Assembly: GCF_040958095.1 (NCBI RefSeq)
Contig: NC_091230.1
Coordinates: forward strand, 8,627,228 to 8,691,227
Source of the DNA: Procambarus clarkii
Lineage: Eukaryota > Arthropoda > Malacostraca > Decapoda > Cambaridae
Direction: 5' to 3'
DNA length: 64,000 nt
Part shown: one piece after another, positions 23,224 through 34,650 of the stretch
Numbering within the stretch: the stretch's first letter is position 1
How the letters are laid out: every line of letters starts with the position of its first letter
The notes under the pieces: generated by a model
What the model saw: only the letters and a program-made list of their open reading frames with translations
Database searches by the model: none
Told to the model about the DNA's origin: nothing
Program-made: the position numbers and the translations under genes

Positions 23224-24150
23224 ATGATGGATTATTTGATCCTTTGAACCCACATTTGGTCATCTTAGTACCAGATGAACCAGTTAACCAGTGGATTCAT
23301 TAAATATCTAGTGCAGTGTGATTTAAACAAAGCCAGTCAAGACGGCGGCGTTGACTTGTGCGAGTTCACGAGCCCCGCTCAGTTCAAATCAGCTTCATCA
23401 GGGGTTTCATGCACACCCACAGATATTTGGTGGCGTGTTATTCTGTGAAATGACAGTGCTAATATAGAAGCCAGCCAAATTAGTGACTGTGTCGCGAGAT
23501 TGTTCACGGATTTCGTGGTGTTAAATTTCGCGAGAGATTATCTACGAATTTTGTGGATTTTATTTCGCGAGGTCACTAATAATATTTAATACTTCTAGAT
23601 AATATTAGAAGTTTCATAGAGGCTAATTAAGAGGCTATTATCAATAATTGTGTATATTATTTCTCCATATAGAGAATTATTTAATATATATTGCACTAGT
23701 GATCACAGTATAATATTTACTAATTGCCAACCCACAACAGGGTAGGATATTTACCATTGACTAATTGAACTATTATTGTTCATCCTAGTCCCATTATTAC
23801 CATAGTCAGTTGTACTATATTGAACAACCTAACACCATTAATGAATGGTCCAGACCCTATTTTGGGTGTAATTTGTATCAACTCGAGTTGAGTTGTATAT
23901 ATAATAATTTACTTATGATCATTACACCTTTGAGTGATTAATTAGTGTCTCTACCATCCTAGGGTGATATAGAAGAGCTAACCTAAAGATACTTCCAGTG
24001 ACACTGGTTTATCACTCAAATTATTAGTGTGTTTGGTTGTATATATATAATGTGTATTAATTTTAAGTGCTAACCTCTAGTAGAGGTAGGATTATTCCCT
24101 AGTGAGTGCAGAATTTGACCCTAGTCTACCATCAGTGCTTGTTCAGTATT
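23224..24150. other. BEL 5' untranslated leader
   Basis: AT-rich, with many stops in all frames. No gene seen. It contains a short GTCGCGAGATTG / TTTCGCGAGAGATT / TTTCGCGAGGTCAC repeat near 23490-23575. This is the place where packaging signals usually lie in LTR elements, but none can be identified by eye. Confidence 0.5.
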
Positions 24151-26127
24151 ATGAGCAGCCCAAGTACAAGCCCCACAAGGCTTCACCAACTAGCCAGTAT
24201 GGATAATGCAGGGAGAATGAAAAGAACCCTTGCAGGTCTTAAAGGCCACTTAACAAGACAGATCAAGAAATGTGAAGATTTGTCACAACAATTTCAAGTT
24301 GATTATGCTGACCTGGAAAGCTATTATCAAGCAGCTGCAGGTAAATTTGAGCAAATCAAATGTCTAATAGCAACATATGTGGCTGAACTTGCCAACACCA
24401 ATTTATCAGAAACAGAAATAGACGACATTATGGTTGATCTTGCGAATTATGAAGATCACACTCAGGCCACGTTACAGCCTTATGTCAAATTAATTGCCCA
24501 GAACAAGGCAACAGCAACAACAACAACAGTTGCATCTAATACGAGTCAAGCAGAAGCTCGACTCCCTCCAATTAATTTACCCACTTTCTCAGGAAAAGAT
24601 GAGGAAGATTGGGACGAATTTTGGAACAAATTCGTTGACCTTGTAGACTCAAAACAATCTTTACCAAAGAGTAGTAAATTCTCTTATTTGCAAGGCCAAT
24701 TATCAGGTGAGGCTAAAACAGTAGTATCCCATCTGAGATTAACTAATGACGGCTATGATCTGGCAGTAAAACTCCTCAAGGATAATTATGCTGATCCAGA
24801 AGTAAGAACATCACATTTAGTTCATGAGCTGTTGCATTTACCCCCACCGGAGGCTTCAGCTGATTCACTCCAAGTCTTCAAGCTGGAGGTAGAATCATTG
24901 ATCAATGCCCTCAGCCTGACAGCAGATACAAACGGGGCTGAGTGGGTCTTGAAAATAATTGTCCAGGAGAAAATACCTAGGGACATATTGAGACAAATGA
25001 GTGCTCATTACAATAAAAGCATCTTATCCATGAATGAAATATCTGAAGGTTTAAAGTCAGTAGTTCATCAATTACGAACACATGACAAATTAAAACCACC
25101 AAGTAAACCCTCAGAAACCAATAATAGTAAACCACAGAGTACCAAAGGTACTCCAAATCAATCTAGACAATATAATTCAACACCAAAGTGGAACAGTAGC
25201 AGTGTGGGCGTATATGCAGTGGGACCCTCCAAGCCTATAGTTACTGTGTCACCCAAGAACGTGACACCAAAGGGTACTGGAAGCTATGGAACATGTTTGT
25301 TCTGCAATGAGAAACATTCAATGTACCACTGCCCTAATTTTCCTGATAGTGACGCCCGTGTTGAGCGACTCAAAGATTTGCAACATTGCACGAGGTGCCT
25401 CAGGAAACATAACATCAACGACTGTGATACCCAATTACACACCTGTAATAGGTGTAACAAAGGTCAGCACCATGCAGCATTGTGCAGAGACACCAAAACA
25501 ACGTATTCAAGACCCAAGGTGGAAGATAGCATTCCCACCACAGTACAGTACTGCAAGGTGCAACAAACAAAGAGTGTCCAATCGGCAAAGTCTAAAGGTA
25601 ATACGACTTTGCCTACTGCCCAAATTACCATCCTGAATAAGAGGGCCAAGGTCCATACCCGTGGGTTGTTTGACCAAGGATCCCAGAGAACATATATCAC
25701 TAAAAGGTTGGCAGATGAACTACAATTAAGGCCTGTAGCCCAGACGTCATTCAACATCTCAGGGTTTGTAACAGATGCAGGACCTCAAGTCTACCAGGTG
25801 GTACAACCATCAGTACGTTTAGGCAGGTACGTCTGTCGAGTACAAGCCATTGTGGTGGACAAAATACCAGTAGACCTACAAGTTCAAGGTCTGAGAGCAA
25901 CAGCCAAATTCCTGAGAAATAGAGGAATAAAATTGGCAGATAATATTAAGTCTGATCACCTCACCGACTTCGGTCTCCTTGTAGGGACAGACTATTGTCA
26001 TCGATTCATCGGTAGCCCTACTAAATATCAGGGTATAACCATGTTAAACTCTGCAGGAGGTAAATTACTCTCAGGCCCAGTATCAAGCCTGAGGAGACCT
26101 ATGCCTGCAGATAAACAATACCAGTAG
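24151..26127 (+). CDS. BEL/Pao gag-protease polyprotein, intact
   Basis: 658 residues. The start is the ATG at 24151 (MSSPSTSPTRL); the frame extends 15 codons further up but without an ATG. Residues ~25-130 are helical. ~150-330 match the DUF1759 gag region (LPTFSGKDEEDWDEFWNKFV, SYLQGQLSGEA). ~385-460 hold three Cys/His clusters (CLFCNEKHSMYHC, CTRCLRKHNINDC, CNRCNKGQHHAALC). ~510-640 are the DUF1758 aspartic protease with RGLFDQGSQRTYITKRLADE. Gag forms the particle and the protease cleaves it. No stop or frameshift, which is notable because the downstream pol is absent. The relative at 8560-10351 has the same domains followed by RT. Confidence 0.92.
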   Translation: MSSPSTSPTRLHQLASMDNAGRMKRTLAGLKGHLTRQIKKCEDLSQQFQVDYADLESYYQAAAGKFEQIKCLIATYVAELANTNLSETEIDDIMVDLANYEDHTQATLQPYVKLIAQNKATATTTTVASNTSQAEARLPPINLPTFSGKDEEDWDEFWNKFVDLVDSKQSLPKSSKFSYLQGQLSGEAKTVVSHLRLTNDGYDLAVKLLKDNYADPEVRTSHLVHELLHLPPPEASADSLQVFKLEVESLINALSLTADTNGAEWVLKIIVQEKIPRDILRQMSAHYNKSILSMNEISEGLKSVVHQLRTHDKLKPPSKPSETNNSKPQSTKGTPNQSRQYNSTPKWNSSSVGVYAVGPSKPIVTVSPKNVTPKGTGSYGTCLFCNEKHSMYHCPNFPDSDARVERLKDLQHCTRCLRKHNINDCDTQLHTCNRCNKGQHHAALCRDTKTTYSRPKVEDSIPTTVQYCKVQQTKSVQSAKSKGNTTLPTAQITILNKRAKVHTRGLFDQGSQRTYITKRLADELQLRPVAQTSFNISGFVTDAGPQVYQVVQPSVRLGRYVCRVQAIVVDKIPVDLQVQGLRATAKFLRNRGIKLADNIKSDHLTDFGLLVGTDYCHRFIGSPTKYQGITMLNSAGGKLLSGPVSSLRRPMPADKQYQ

Positions 26128-26821
26128 AAATCTAAATTTGTCAGCTGATTATATTTCTCCAGTAGCATTATACTAAGGAGATTACAGCTGACTATACCAA
26201 CAGAGGTTGATGTTAGTATCATCATTTAAAGCTGAAGATGAGTACATGAGGCCTCAGTGGCAAATCAGTGAACAGTAGCCTAAAACAGCTACAAGTCACT
26301 GCGACCAATGTCACTGAACCCACTGCAGTCTCAGAACCATACTTTACTTTAATGATGAGCTATTCAATCTTCTGAATCAATTAACTAAATTAAACCCCAA
26401 TAAATCTGATGACTGATTTGATACATTTATTATTTAATCAAGATGTATTCCATGGGCCTCAGTGTTTATATATCAGTGACCAGTTACCTGAACAAACTTC
26501 AAGTTATATCTAATGTCACTGATCTCACTGCAGTCCCTGAATCATACTTGACTGTAGTACTTGATCACATTCAGTCTTCTGGGTTAAAAATATGTAATAA
26601 GGCTTGAATATTAGCCTTTCAAGAGTTAACAGGGAAATGAATTCGCATTAGACTTCTACCCCTGCAACTCTAGTACGGGACATCCGTCCTGTACGAACAG
26701 ACGCACAAATGTGTGATTACTAACTACTAACATCAAATTAATCTAATAATTCGAAGGAGGAGTATCGGTGTTCGTCTGTTCTAAATAGGACTTTGACCCG
26801 TGAGCAGCCCCTGGGGAATTA
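26128..26821. other. Non-coding remnant in place of pol in the BEL element
   Basis: About 690 bp with no RT, RNase H or integrase motif in any frame. It contains an internal near-duplicate (CCTCAGTG-CAAATCAGTGA at 26250 and CCTCAGTGTTTATATATCAGTGA at 26457, each followed by TCACTGA...CACTGCAGTC). A purine tract CGAAGGAGGAG lies at 26751-26763, with CTGGGGAAT just before the LTR. Confidence 0.6.
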
Positions 26822-27741
26822 TGTCGGAAAATCTGACACCATTTAATCTATCATACAGACAGATAATAATTGCTGCTGTATTACCAACAAGTTACCCATA
26901 GAAAACGTAACTTGTAGTGGAATTACCGTCTAAAGAAAACGGGATATCATCACCACATACTATTATATTCACCACCTATTCTGGAGGGAATTATTGTTAA
27001 ATACATTAGTCTTTGGACTTTACCATCATAAAAAAAACATCTCATATAAATTAACTTAATTATCAATATTAAAGTAGAGTAAATGTGACCCTTCTATCAC
27101 TTTGACATCTGGACAATGTAAGCTAGGCGTCAGGGGAAGGAGGGCGGCCATTGTTTATACTAGACCAGAGGCGCAGGGAGCAATTCGGCTCCTGTTAATT
27201 TTACTTGGACGTAGTGTTATGGAAACCAAAGGTGTACCATCTTCAACACGCTGTCAACAAATCAAGTTAAGTGTTCTTTCCGAAACCCATTATCTATCAT
27301 TAGTGGCCATTAATGTCATTGGGTAGGGTGGACCGGTTAGATCACGAAATCGCCTCATACTAAAGGTCAAGACGAGGAAGCATATGCTTTGTGCATCAGT
27401 TACCTGGGTGATGGAAGCTACCTCAAAGAGGATAATTTGGTGTCTACACCCTAGTTATACCTGGTGGACTAACCTGCTGTACAAATAAGATAAGGAACCT
27501 CTTCAATGTATGTAGTCTAATACTGTAGTTTGATTGGCTGCAAATATATATTTTTAATTAATATAAACCCCCCTAATGTGTAGAGGATCGATTTGTGAGA
27601 TTATGAGATTATTGCAGAAATACAGTCCACTTATCATTATACAAATTGCTATCGAAGTATATAAATTAATGTAAATATAAATTCTATATATATTCATATA
27701 GATTAAATAAATATAAATCTCACAGGTTGGTTCCCACATTA
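26822..27741 (+). repeat. BEL 3' LTR
   Basis: Partner of 22284-23203 with the same length. Differences include TCTGACA for TCCGACA in the start palindrome and a changed A/T run near 27541. Followed by the target duplication TTAAT. Confidence 0.9.
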
Positions 27742-29865
27742 TTAATGCTGGAATATAAGGATAGCAAATTTGAAAAATATTAACGGCCATTTGTAAAACC
27801 ATGTTGCATCTCATTTATTAATTTATGTTTTTCAAGAGGAAGACGAATTGTATTTGCAATTATAGATTCAAGTAACTTTCCTACAATAGACGTTAGGCTA
27901 ATTGGCGGATAGTTTGATGCAAGTGATCTATCTCCTTTCTTAAAAATTGGTGCCACATTAGCAAGCTTTCATGACTCTGGCACTCTGCCTGACTCTATTG
28001 ATTTATTAAACATGGTAGACAGTGGCTCGCAAAGCTCCTCTTTACATTCTTTAAGCACCCTGGCAAATACTTTATCTGGCCCAGGGAATTTTGTTTGGTT
28101 TAAGTTTTACTATTTGTTTAATTACATCCTCCCTGGTAAAGGTAAACTAGTCAACCTGTCCTCGTCCCCTCCCTCATAGACTTGTTCGGCTGTAGGCATA
28201 TTGTTAAGTTCCTCTTTAGTAAATACAGATAAAAATTTTTATTAAAAATACAACTCATCTCCTCGTCATTATCCGTTATTTGACCTGTCTCAATTTTTAA
28301 TGGACCTATCCTTTCCCTAGTCTTAGTTCGATATAACTGAAAAAAACCTTTAGGATTTGTCTTCGCTAGCCCTGCTATGCAAACTTCATAGTTTCTTTTT
28401 GCTTTCCTTATCTCTTTTTTTAACATTTCTAACCAGTGGTGCGAATTCCTGTTCTAAACTGACTTCCCCATTCCTAATCCTTATGTACCACACTCTCTTT
28501 TTACCTATACAGTTCTTCAAATCCTTTGTTATCCCCTTTGGGTCATTAGTATTCGATCTATTCAAATTGTATGCTATACTACGTTCCTATGCTTTGCTTA
28601 GAATATTCTTAAATAAGTTATATTTTGAATCCACATCGAAATCCCCTTTTACGTCACCTATCGCTGGGTTCATGTCTCGCTCCAAGACCGGCCCACGCCC
28701 CATGCCCAAGACTTTCCAATCTATTTGACCCAAATAATTTCTTAGGCTATTGAACTCAGCTTTTCGAAAATCTGGCACTAATAGAATTTTCTCCTACAAA
28801 TCTATTCCATTCTATGCTAAATCTGATTTCTTTATGATCACTGTTCCCTAGCTCACTCCCTATTTCGATGTCCTTAATTTGTGTTTCCCTGTTAGTTAAC
28901 ACTAAATCTAAAGTATTATTTTCCCGCGTTGGTTCCCTAATGTGTTGGCTAAGAAAGCATTCGTCAATTAATTCTAGAAAATCTTCTGCTTCATTATTCC
29001 CTGTTCTGTTAGACCAATTTATTCCACTGAAATTAAAGTCACCCATGATGCAAATACTGCTAAACCTAGATGCTCTAGATATTTCATCCCATAGGTGCTT
29101 TGCTTTCATCTTTTTAAAGTTTTATGGTTTGTATATAACTCCTATTATAAGATTATTTGCTCCTTCGTTTAATTCTTTCCAAATAGTTTCTGTATGTGGC
29201 TCAGTTTTGATTCCCTCTTTGAGACTAAATTTTAAATTTTCCCTAACATATATAAATACTCCCCCTCCTCTTCTAATATATCTATCTGTGTCAAATAGTA
29301 AATCTATTTATTCGATACTCAGCTAATAGTTCTCTATTTTCTGCATTCATCCACGTTTCGGTAAGTGCAATAATATCTATTTTTTTCTGTACAGACAAGA
29401 GCATTTAACTCGTTTATTTTGTTTCTTAGACTTATACTGTTAGTGTAATATATCTTAAATGAATTGTTATTTTGTGGCCCTTCTCATTCCCTGATCATTT
29501 TGCCAATTTGTTTCACCAACAAACACATACTTTTATTAGCTCCTTCCTCCCTGTCAATTTCCATACCACTATCTACTAACAGTTTAAACCCAAACAAATG
29601 CCTCTAACCATTGATTCCTACGAGTTCGCAACAACAACAACCCCAGCCCTCGATAGATGCACCCCATCACGAGCATACATTTCATTTCTTCCATAGAAGT
29701 GTTCCCAGTTGTCTATGAAAAATATTACATTTGATTTACAATATCTTTCCAGCCGGCAAATTGACACCAAGTGCCCTCGACAACCATTCATTCCCAACGC
29801 TCTTTCTCGGAAGAATGCCACATATGATCGGGATTCCTCCCTTAATCCTAACTAATTCTTTGGCT
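27742..29865 (-). pseudogene. CR1-like LINE, minus strand, ORF1 end to RT start
   Basis: Right part of the copy split by the BEL element. It holds the ORF1 esterase end (29618-29821, FYGRNEMYARDGVHLSRAG), ORF2 endonuclease (28587-29400 with MGDFNFSGINWSNRTGNN and SDHKEIRFSIEWNR), linker, and RT start (27800-28150). Very similar to 18779-21735, with which it forms a tandem pair. Multiple frameshifts. Confidence 0.87.
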
Positions 29866-30765
29866 TAAGTTACCATTGTTCTGATCATAACTCCCAGATC
29901 CCTTCTGCATTCCGACTTCTCAATCTCAACACCATCCAACTCGTATCTTGTAACTATATCATCATTACCTAGCCTCAAAATTTTACATTTATCAGCATTA
30001 AACTGCGTCTGCCAGTCTTTTGACCATTTCACCCCTATTTAGATCAACTTGAAGAGATAGTGAGTCTTCTTCCGTGTTAATTTCCCTTCCGATTTTTTAA
30101 TCATTGGCAAATTTGCAAATGTTGCTACTCAAACCTGATTCTAAATCTTTTATATATATTATAAACAATAGATGTCCCAGGACAGAGCCTTGAGGTACTC
30201 CACTATCAACATTATCCCACTCTGAGTTAACCCCCATTTATACTAACTCTCTGTTTCCTTTGGAATAGCTATGCCCTAATCCAACTTAATATAGCACCCC
30301 CAATACCATGAGCTTCTATTTTTTTAATCAATCTTTCATGTGGCACTGTATCACAAGCTTTGCTTGAGTCAAGGTACACAACTTCACAATCCTTACCACT
30401 ATCAACTGTCTCAATTATGCTGGAATAAAAAGATAGCAAATTTGATAAACATTAACAGCCATTTGTAAAACCATGTTGCATCTCATTTAATAATTTATGT
30501 TTTTCAAGATGAAGACGAATTGTATTTGCAATTATAGATTCAAGTAACTTTCCCACAATAGACGTTAGGCTAATTGGCCGATAGTTTGACGCAAGTGATC
30601 TATCTCCTTTCTTAAAAATTGGTACCACATTAGCAACCATCCATGACTCTGGCACTCTATTGATTTATTAAATATGGTAGAGAGTGGCTCGCAAAGCTCC
30701 TCTTTACATTCTTTTAGCACCCTGGCAAACACTTCATCTGGCCCTTGGGAATTTTTGGTTTGAGT
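29866..30765 (-). pseudogene. CR1-like LINE RT fragment, minus strand
   Basis: RT blocks from SWMVANVVPIFKKGDRSL (30600-30655) through the DDSK-type region to RDLGVMI near 29890. It joins ORF1 sequence at 29866 with the same junction motif as at 21736. Its right end switches at about 30766 into plus-strand LINE sequence. Confidence 0.85.
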
Positions 30766-33128
30766 TTACGCGGGAAAATAATATTTTAGATTTAGTGTTA
30801 ACTAACTGGGAAACACAAATTAATGACATCGAAATAGGGAGTGAGCTAGGGAACAGTGATCACAAAGTAATCAGATTTAGCATAGAATGGAATAGACCTG
30901 TAGGAGAAAATTCTGTTAAAGTGCCAGATTTTCGAAAAGCTGATTTTAATAGCCTAAGAAATTTTGGGGGTCAAATAAATTGGAAACTCTTGGGTATGGG
31001 GTGTGGGCCGGTCTTAGAGCGAGACATGAACGCAGCGATAGGTGATGTAAAAGGGGATTTCGATGTGGATTTAATATATAACTTATTTAAGAATATTCTA
31101 AACAAAGCACAGGAACGTAGTATACCATACAAATTGAATAGGTCGAATACTAATGACCCAAAGTGGATAACAAATAATTTAAAGAACCTTATAGGTAAAA
31201 AGAGAGCTTGGTACAAAAGGATTAAGAATGGGGAAGTCAGGTTAGAACAGGAATTCATACAACTGGTCAGAAATGTTAAAAAAGAGATTAGAAAACAAAA
31301 AGAAACTATGAAGTTCGCATAGCAGAGCAAGCAAAGTCAAATCCTAAAGGGTTTTTTCAGTTATATCGAACTAAGACTAGGGAAAGGATAGGTCCATTAA
31401 AATCTGAGACAGGTCAAATAACGGATAATGACAAGGTGATGAGTAGTATTTTTAACAAATATTTTATATCTGTATTTACTAAAGAAGAACTTAACAATAT
31501 GCCTTCAGCCGAACAAGTCTATGTGGGTGGGGATGAGGACAGGTTGACTAGTTTAGCAGTTACCAGGGAGGATGTAATTAAACAATTAGAAAAACTAAAA
31601 CCAAACAAATCCCCAGGGCCGGATGAAGTGTTTGCCAGGTTGCTTAAAGAATGCAAAGAGGAGCTTTCCGAGCCACTGTCTACCATATTTAATAAATCAA
31701 TAGAGGCAGGCAGAGTGCCAGAGTCATGGAAGGTAGCTAATGTGGTACCAATTTTTAAGAAAGGAGATAGATCACTTGCGTCAAACTATCGGCCAATTTG
31801 CCTAACGTCTATTGTGGGAAAGTTACTTGAATCAATAATTGCAAATACAATTCGTCTCCATCTTGAAAAACATAAATTAATAAATGAGTCGCAACATGGT
31901 TTTACAAATGGCCGTTCAGGTTTAACAAATTTGCTAACTTTTTATTCCAGCATAGTTGAGGCAGTTGATAGTGGTAAGGATTGTGATGTTGTGTACCTTG
32001 ACTTTAGCAAAGCTTTTGATACAGTGCCACATGAAAGACTAATTAAAAAAAATAGAAGCTCATGGTATTGGGGGTGCTATATTAACTTGGATTAGGGCAT
32101 GGCTATTCCAAAGGAAACAGAGAGTTAGTATAAATGGGGTTAAGTCAGAGTGGGATAATGTTGTTAGTGGAGTACCTCAGGGCTCTGTCCTGGGACCTCT
32201 GTTTTTTAAAATATATATAAATGATTTAGATTCAGGTTTGAGTAGCAACATTTGCAAATTTGCCGATGATACGAAAATCGGTAGGGAAATTAATTCGGAG
32301 GAGGACTCACTATCACTTTAAGTTGATCTAGATCGGGTTTTGAAATGGTCAAATGATTGGCAAATGCAGTTTAATGCTGATAAATGTAAAGTTCTGAGGC
32401 TAGGTAATGATGATAGAGTTACAAGATACGAGCTAGATGGTGTTGAGATTGCGAAGTCGGATTACGAAAGGGATCTGGGAGTTATGATTAGTAAGAATTT
32501 AAAACAAAAGGATCAATGCATGAATGTTCGTAATAAGGCGAATAGGACACTGGGATTTATTAATCGAAGCGTTAGTAACAAGACACCTGGTGTGGTTCTT
32601 AAGCTATATCTTGCACTGGTTAGGCCCCATTTAGATTATGCAGTTCAGTTTTGGTCGACGTATTATAGAATGGATATAAATTCACTTGAACGTGTCCAAC
32701 GTAGGATGACTAAGTTAATTCCCCAAATTAGAAATCTTTCATATGAAGAAAGATTAACAAAGCTTAAGTTGCATTCACTGGAAAGGCGAAGAGTTAGGGG
32801 TGACATGATAGAGGTTTACAAGTGGATGAATGGACATAACAGGGGGAATATTAATAGGGTATTAAAAATATCAACACAAGACAGAACACGAAACAATGTG
32901 TATAAATTGGATAAGTTTAGATTTAGGAAAGACTTGGGTAAATACTGGTTCAGTAACAAGGTTGTTGATTTGTGGAACCAATTGCCGCGTAACGTGGTGG
33001 AGATGGGGTCTCTCGATTGTTTCAAGCGCGGGTTGGACAAGTATATGAGTGGGATTGGGTGGTTATAGAATAGGAGCTGCCTCGTATGGGCCAATAGGCC
33101 TTCTGCCGTTACCTTTGTTCTTATGTTC
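30766..33128 (+). pseudogene. CR1-like LINE ORF2, best-preserved RT
   Basis: Starts mid-endonuclease (TRENNILDLVLTNWE) and runs to the 3' terminus at 33128. RT blocks: KSPGPDEVFARLLKECK, VVPIFKKGDRSLASNYRPIC, VYLDFSKAFDTVPHERL, VSGVPQGSVLGP and FADDTKIG. The C-terminal 242 residues are open at 32340-33068. Only a few lesions remain: a frame change near 31285-31320, an extra A in the A run at 32043-32050, and a stop at about 32320. It ends in GCCTTCTGCCGTTACC plus TGTTCTTATGTTCTTA. Confidence 0.9.
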
Positions 33129-33190
33129 TTAAGTTTTACTATTTGTTTAATTACATCCTCCGTTGTAACTGCTAAACTAGTCAACCTGAT
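33129..33190 (-). mobile_element. Small CR1-like LINE fragment, inverted
   Basis: AGTTTTACTATTTGTTTAAT to AACTAGTCAACCTG matches the minus-strand RT start (compare 28101-28160). Only about 60 bp remain. Confidence 0.75.
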
Positions 33191-33680
33191 TACACACAAA
33201 AATCACAATTGTGTGATGCATCAAACGAACAAATCCACAAGGGCCGTGACGGGGATTCGAACCTGCGTCCGAAAGCATCCCAGACGCTGCCTTAATCGAC
33301 TGAGCTACGACATGGTCAAAGGAGTTGAAACAGAATTTCTACTGAACTTACAGGATCCTGCAGCCTCTCCGAGGCACAAACCAGGGTTTTACACAACTCC
33401 CCAATGCACTCGAGCTATGTCAATAGGCCGTTTTCCCCTCATCCTCCTTACTTCATTACACACAGAAATCACAATTGCGTGATGCATCAAATGAACAAAT
33501 CCACAAGGGCCGTGACGAGGATTCGAACCTGCATCCCAGACGCTGCCTTTATCGACTGAGCAACGACATGGTTAAAAGACTTGAAACCGAATGTTCTACT
33601 GAACTTACTGGTTGATTACTATTGTAATGAAGTAAGGGCGAACAGGGAGAACGGCCTATTGACATAGCTCGAGTGTATGT
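33191..33680 (-). mobile_element. Dimeric tRNA-derived SINE
   Basis: Two minus-strand units whose landmark AATCACAATTG starts at 33201 and 33467 (266 bp apart). On the minus strand each has the A box-like TAGCTCAGTCGATTAAGGCA and B box GGTTCGAATCC, so the head is tRNA-derived. The unit tail includes GCACTCGAGCTATGTCAATAG (33405-33424). At 33620-33680 a reverse-complement copy of that tail appears. A second dimer with the same spacing lies at 58725-59215. Confidence 0.8.
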
Positions 33681-34650
33681 AACGAGATGGGGGTGTAAAG
33701 AGATGAGAGTGTAAAGAGATGAAAGTGTAAAAAGTTCAGTGTGCAAAGAGATGAGTTTGTAAATAGATGAGGGAGTAACCAGTTGAGGATGTAAAGAGAT
33801 GAGGGTGTAAGGAGATGAGGAAGTAAAGAGATGGTGTAAAGAGATGAGAGAGAAACGAGATGAGGGTGTAATGAGATGAGGGTGTAAAGAGATAAGGATG
33901 TAAAGAGATAAGGATGTAAAGATATGACGGCTTAGCGAGATGAGGGTATAAGGAGATCAGGGTGCAAAGAGATAAGGGATTAACGAGATGAGGGATTAAC
34001 GAAATGAGGGATTAACGAGAGGAGAGTGTAAAGAGATGAGGGTGTTAAGAGATGATGGTGTAAAAAGATGAGGGTGTTAAAAGATGAGTATGTAAAGAGA
34101 TGAGAGTGTTAAGAGAGAAGTGTAAAGAGATGAGGGTGTAAAGAGATGAGGGTGTAAAGAGTTGAGTGAGTAAAGAGATGAGGCTGTAATGATATGAGCG
34201 TGTAAAGAGATGAGGGTGTAAGGAGATGAGAGTGTAAAGAGATGAGCGTGTAAAGAGATGACGGTGTAAGGAGATGAGAGTGTAAAGAGATGAGTCCGTA
34301 AAGAGATGAGGGTGTAAAGAGATAAACGTGTAAAAAGATGAGAGTTTAACGACATGAGGGTGTAAAGAGATGAAGGTGTAAAGAGATGACGGTGTAAAGA
34401 GGTGAGTGTGTAAAGAGATGAGGGTGTAAGGAGATAAGTGTGTAAAGAGAAGAGGGAGTAACGAGATGAGGGTGTAAAGAGATGAGGGCTTAGCGAAATG
34501 AGGGTATAAGTAGATAAGGGTGCAAAGAGATGAGGGAGTAACGAGATGAGGGGTGTTAAGAGATGAGGTTGTAAAGAGATGAGAGTGTTAAGAGATGATA
34601 GTGTAAAGAGATAAGGGTGTAAAGAGATGAGGGTGACAAGAGATGAGGGT
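33660..34650. repeat. 16-bp minisatellite, left part
   Basis: About 60 degenerate tandem copies of GATGAGGGTGTAAAGA. The long minus-strand frames rich in Leu-Ser-His-Pro across it exist only because 16 bp times three is a whole number of codons. It continues after a LINE insertion at 35685. It lies in the predicted receptor intron. Confidence 0.92.

Larger units (their letters stand above)
22284..27741 (+). mobile_element. Complete BEL/Pao-type element lacking RT and integrase
   Basis: 5' LTR 22284-23203, primer-binding site 23206, gag-protease ORF 24151-26127, 3' LTR 26822-27741. It is flanked by TTAAT at 22279-22283 and 27742-27746, a 5-bp target duplication. The LTRs differ at roughly a dozen to fifteen positions by eye, so insertion is fairly recent. 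Only about 690 bp separate the protease from the 3' LTR, and they hold no RT, RNase H or integrase. The element inserted into a minus-strand CR1 copy. It would need a related autonomous element in trans. Confidence 0.9.
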
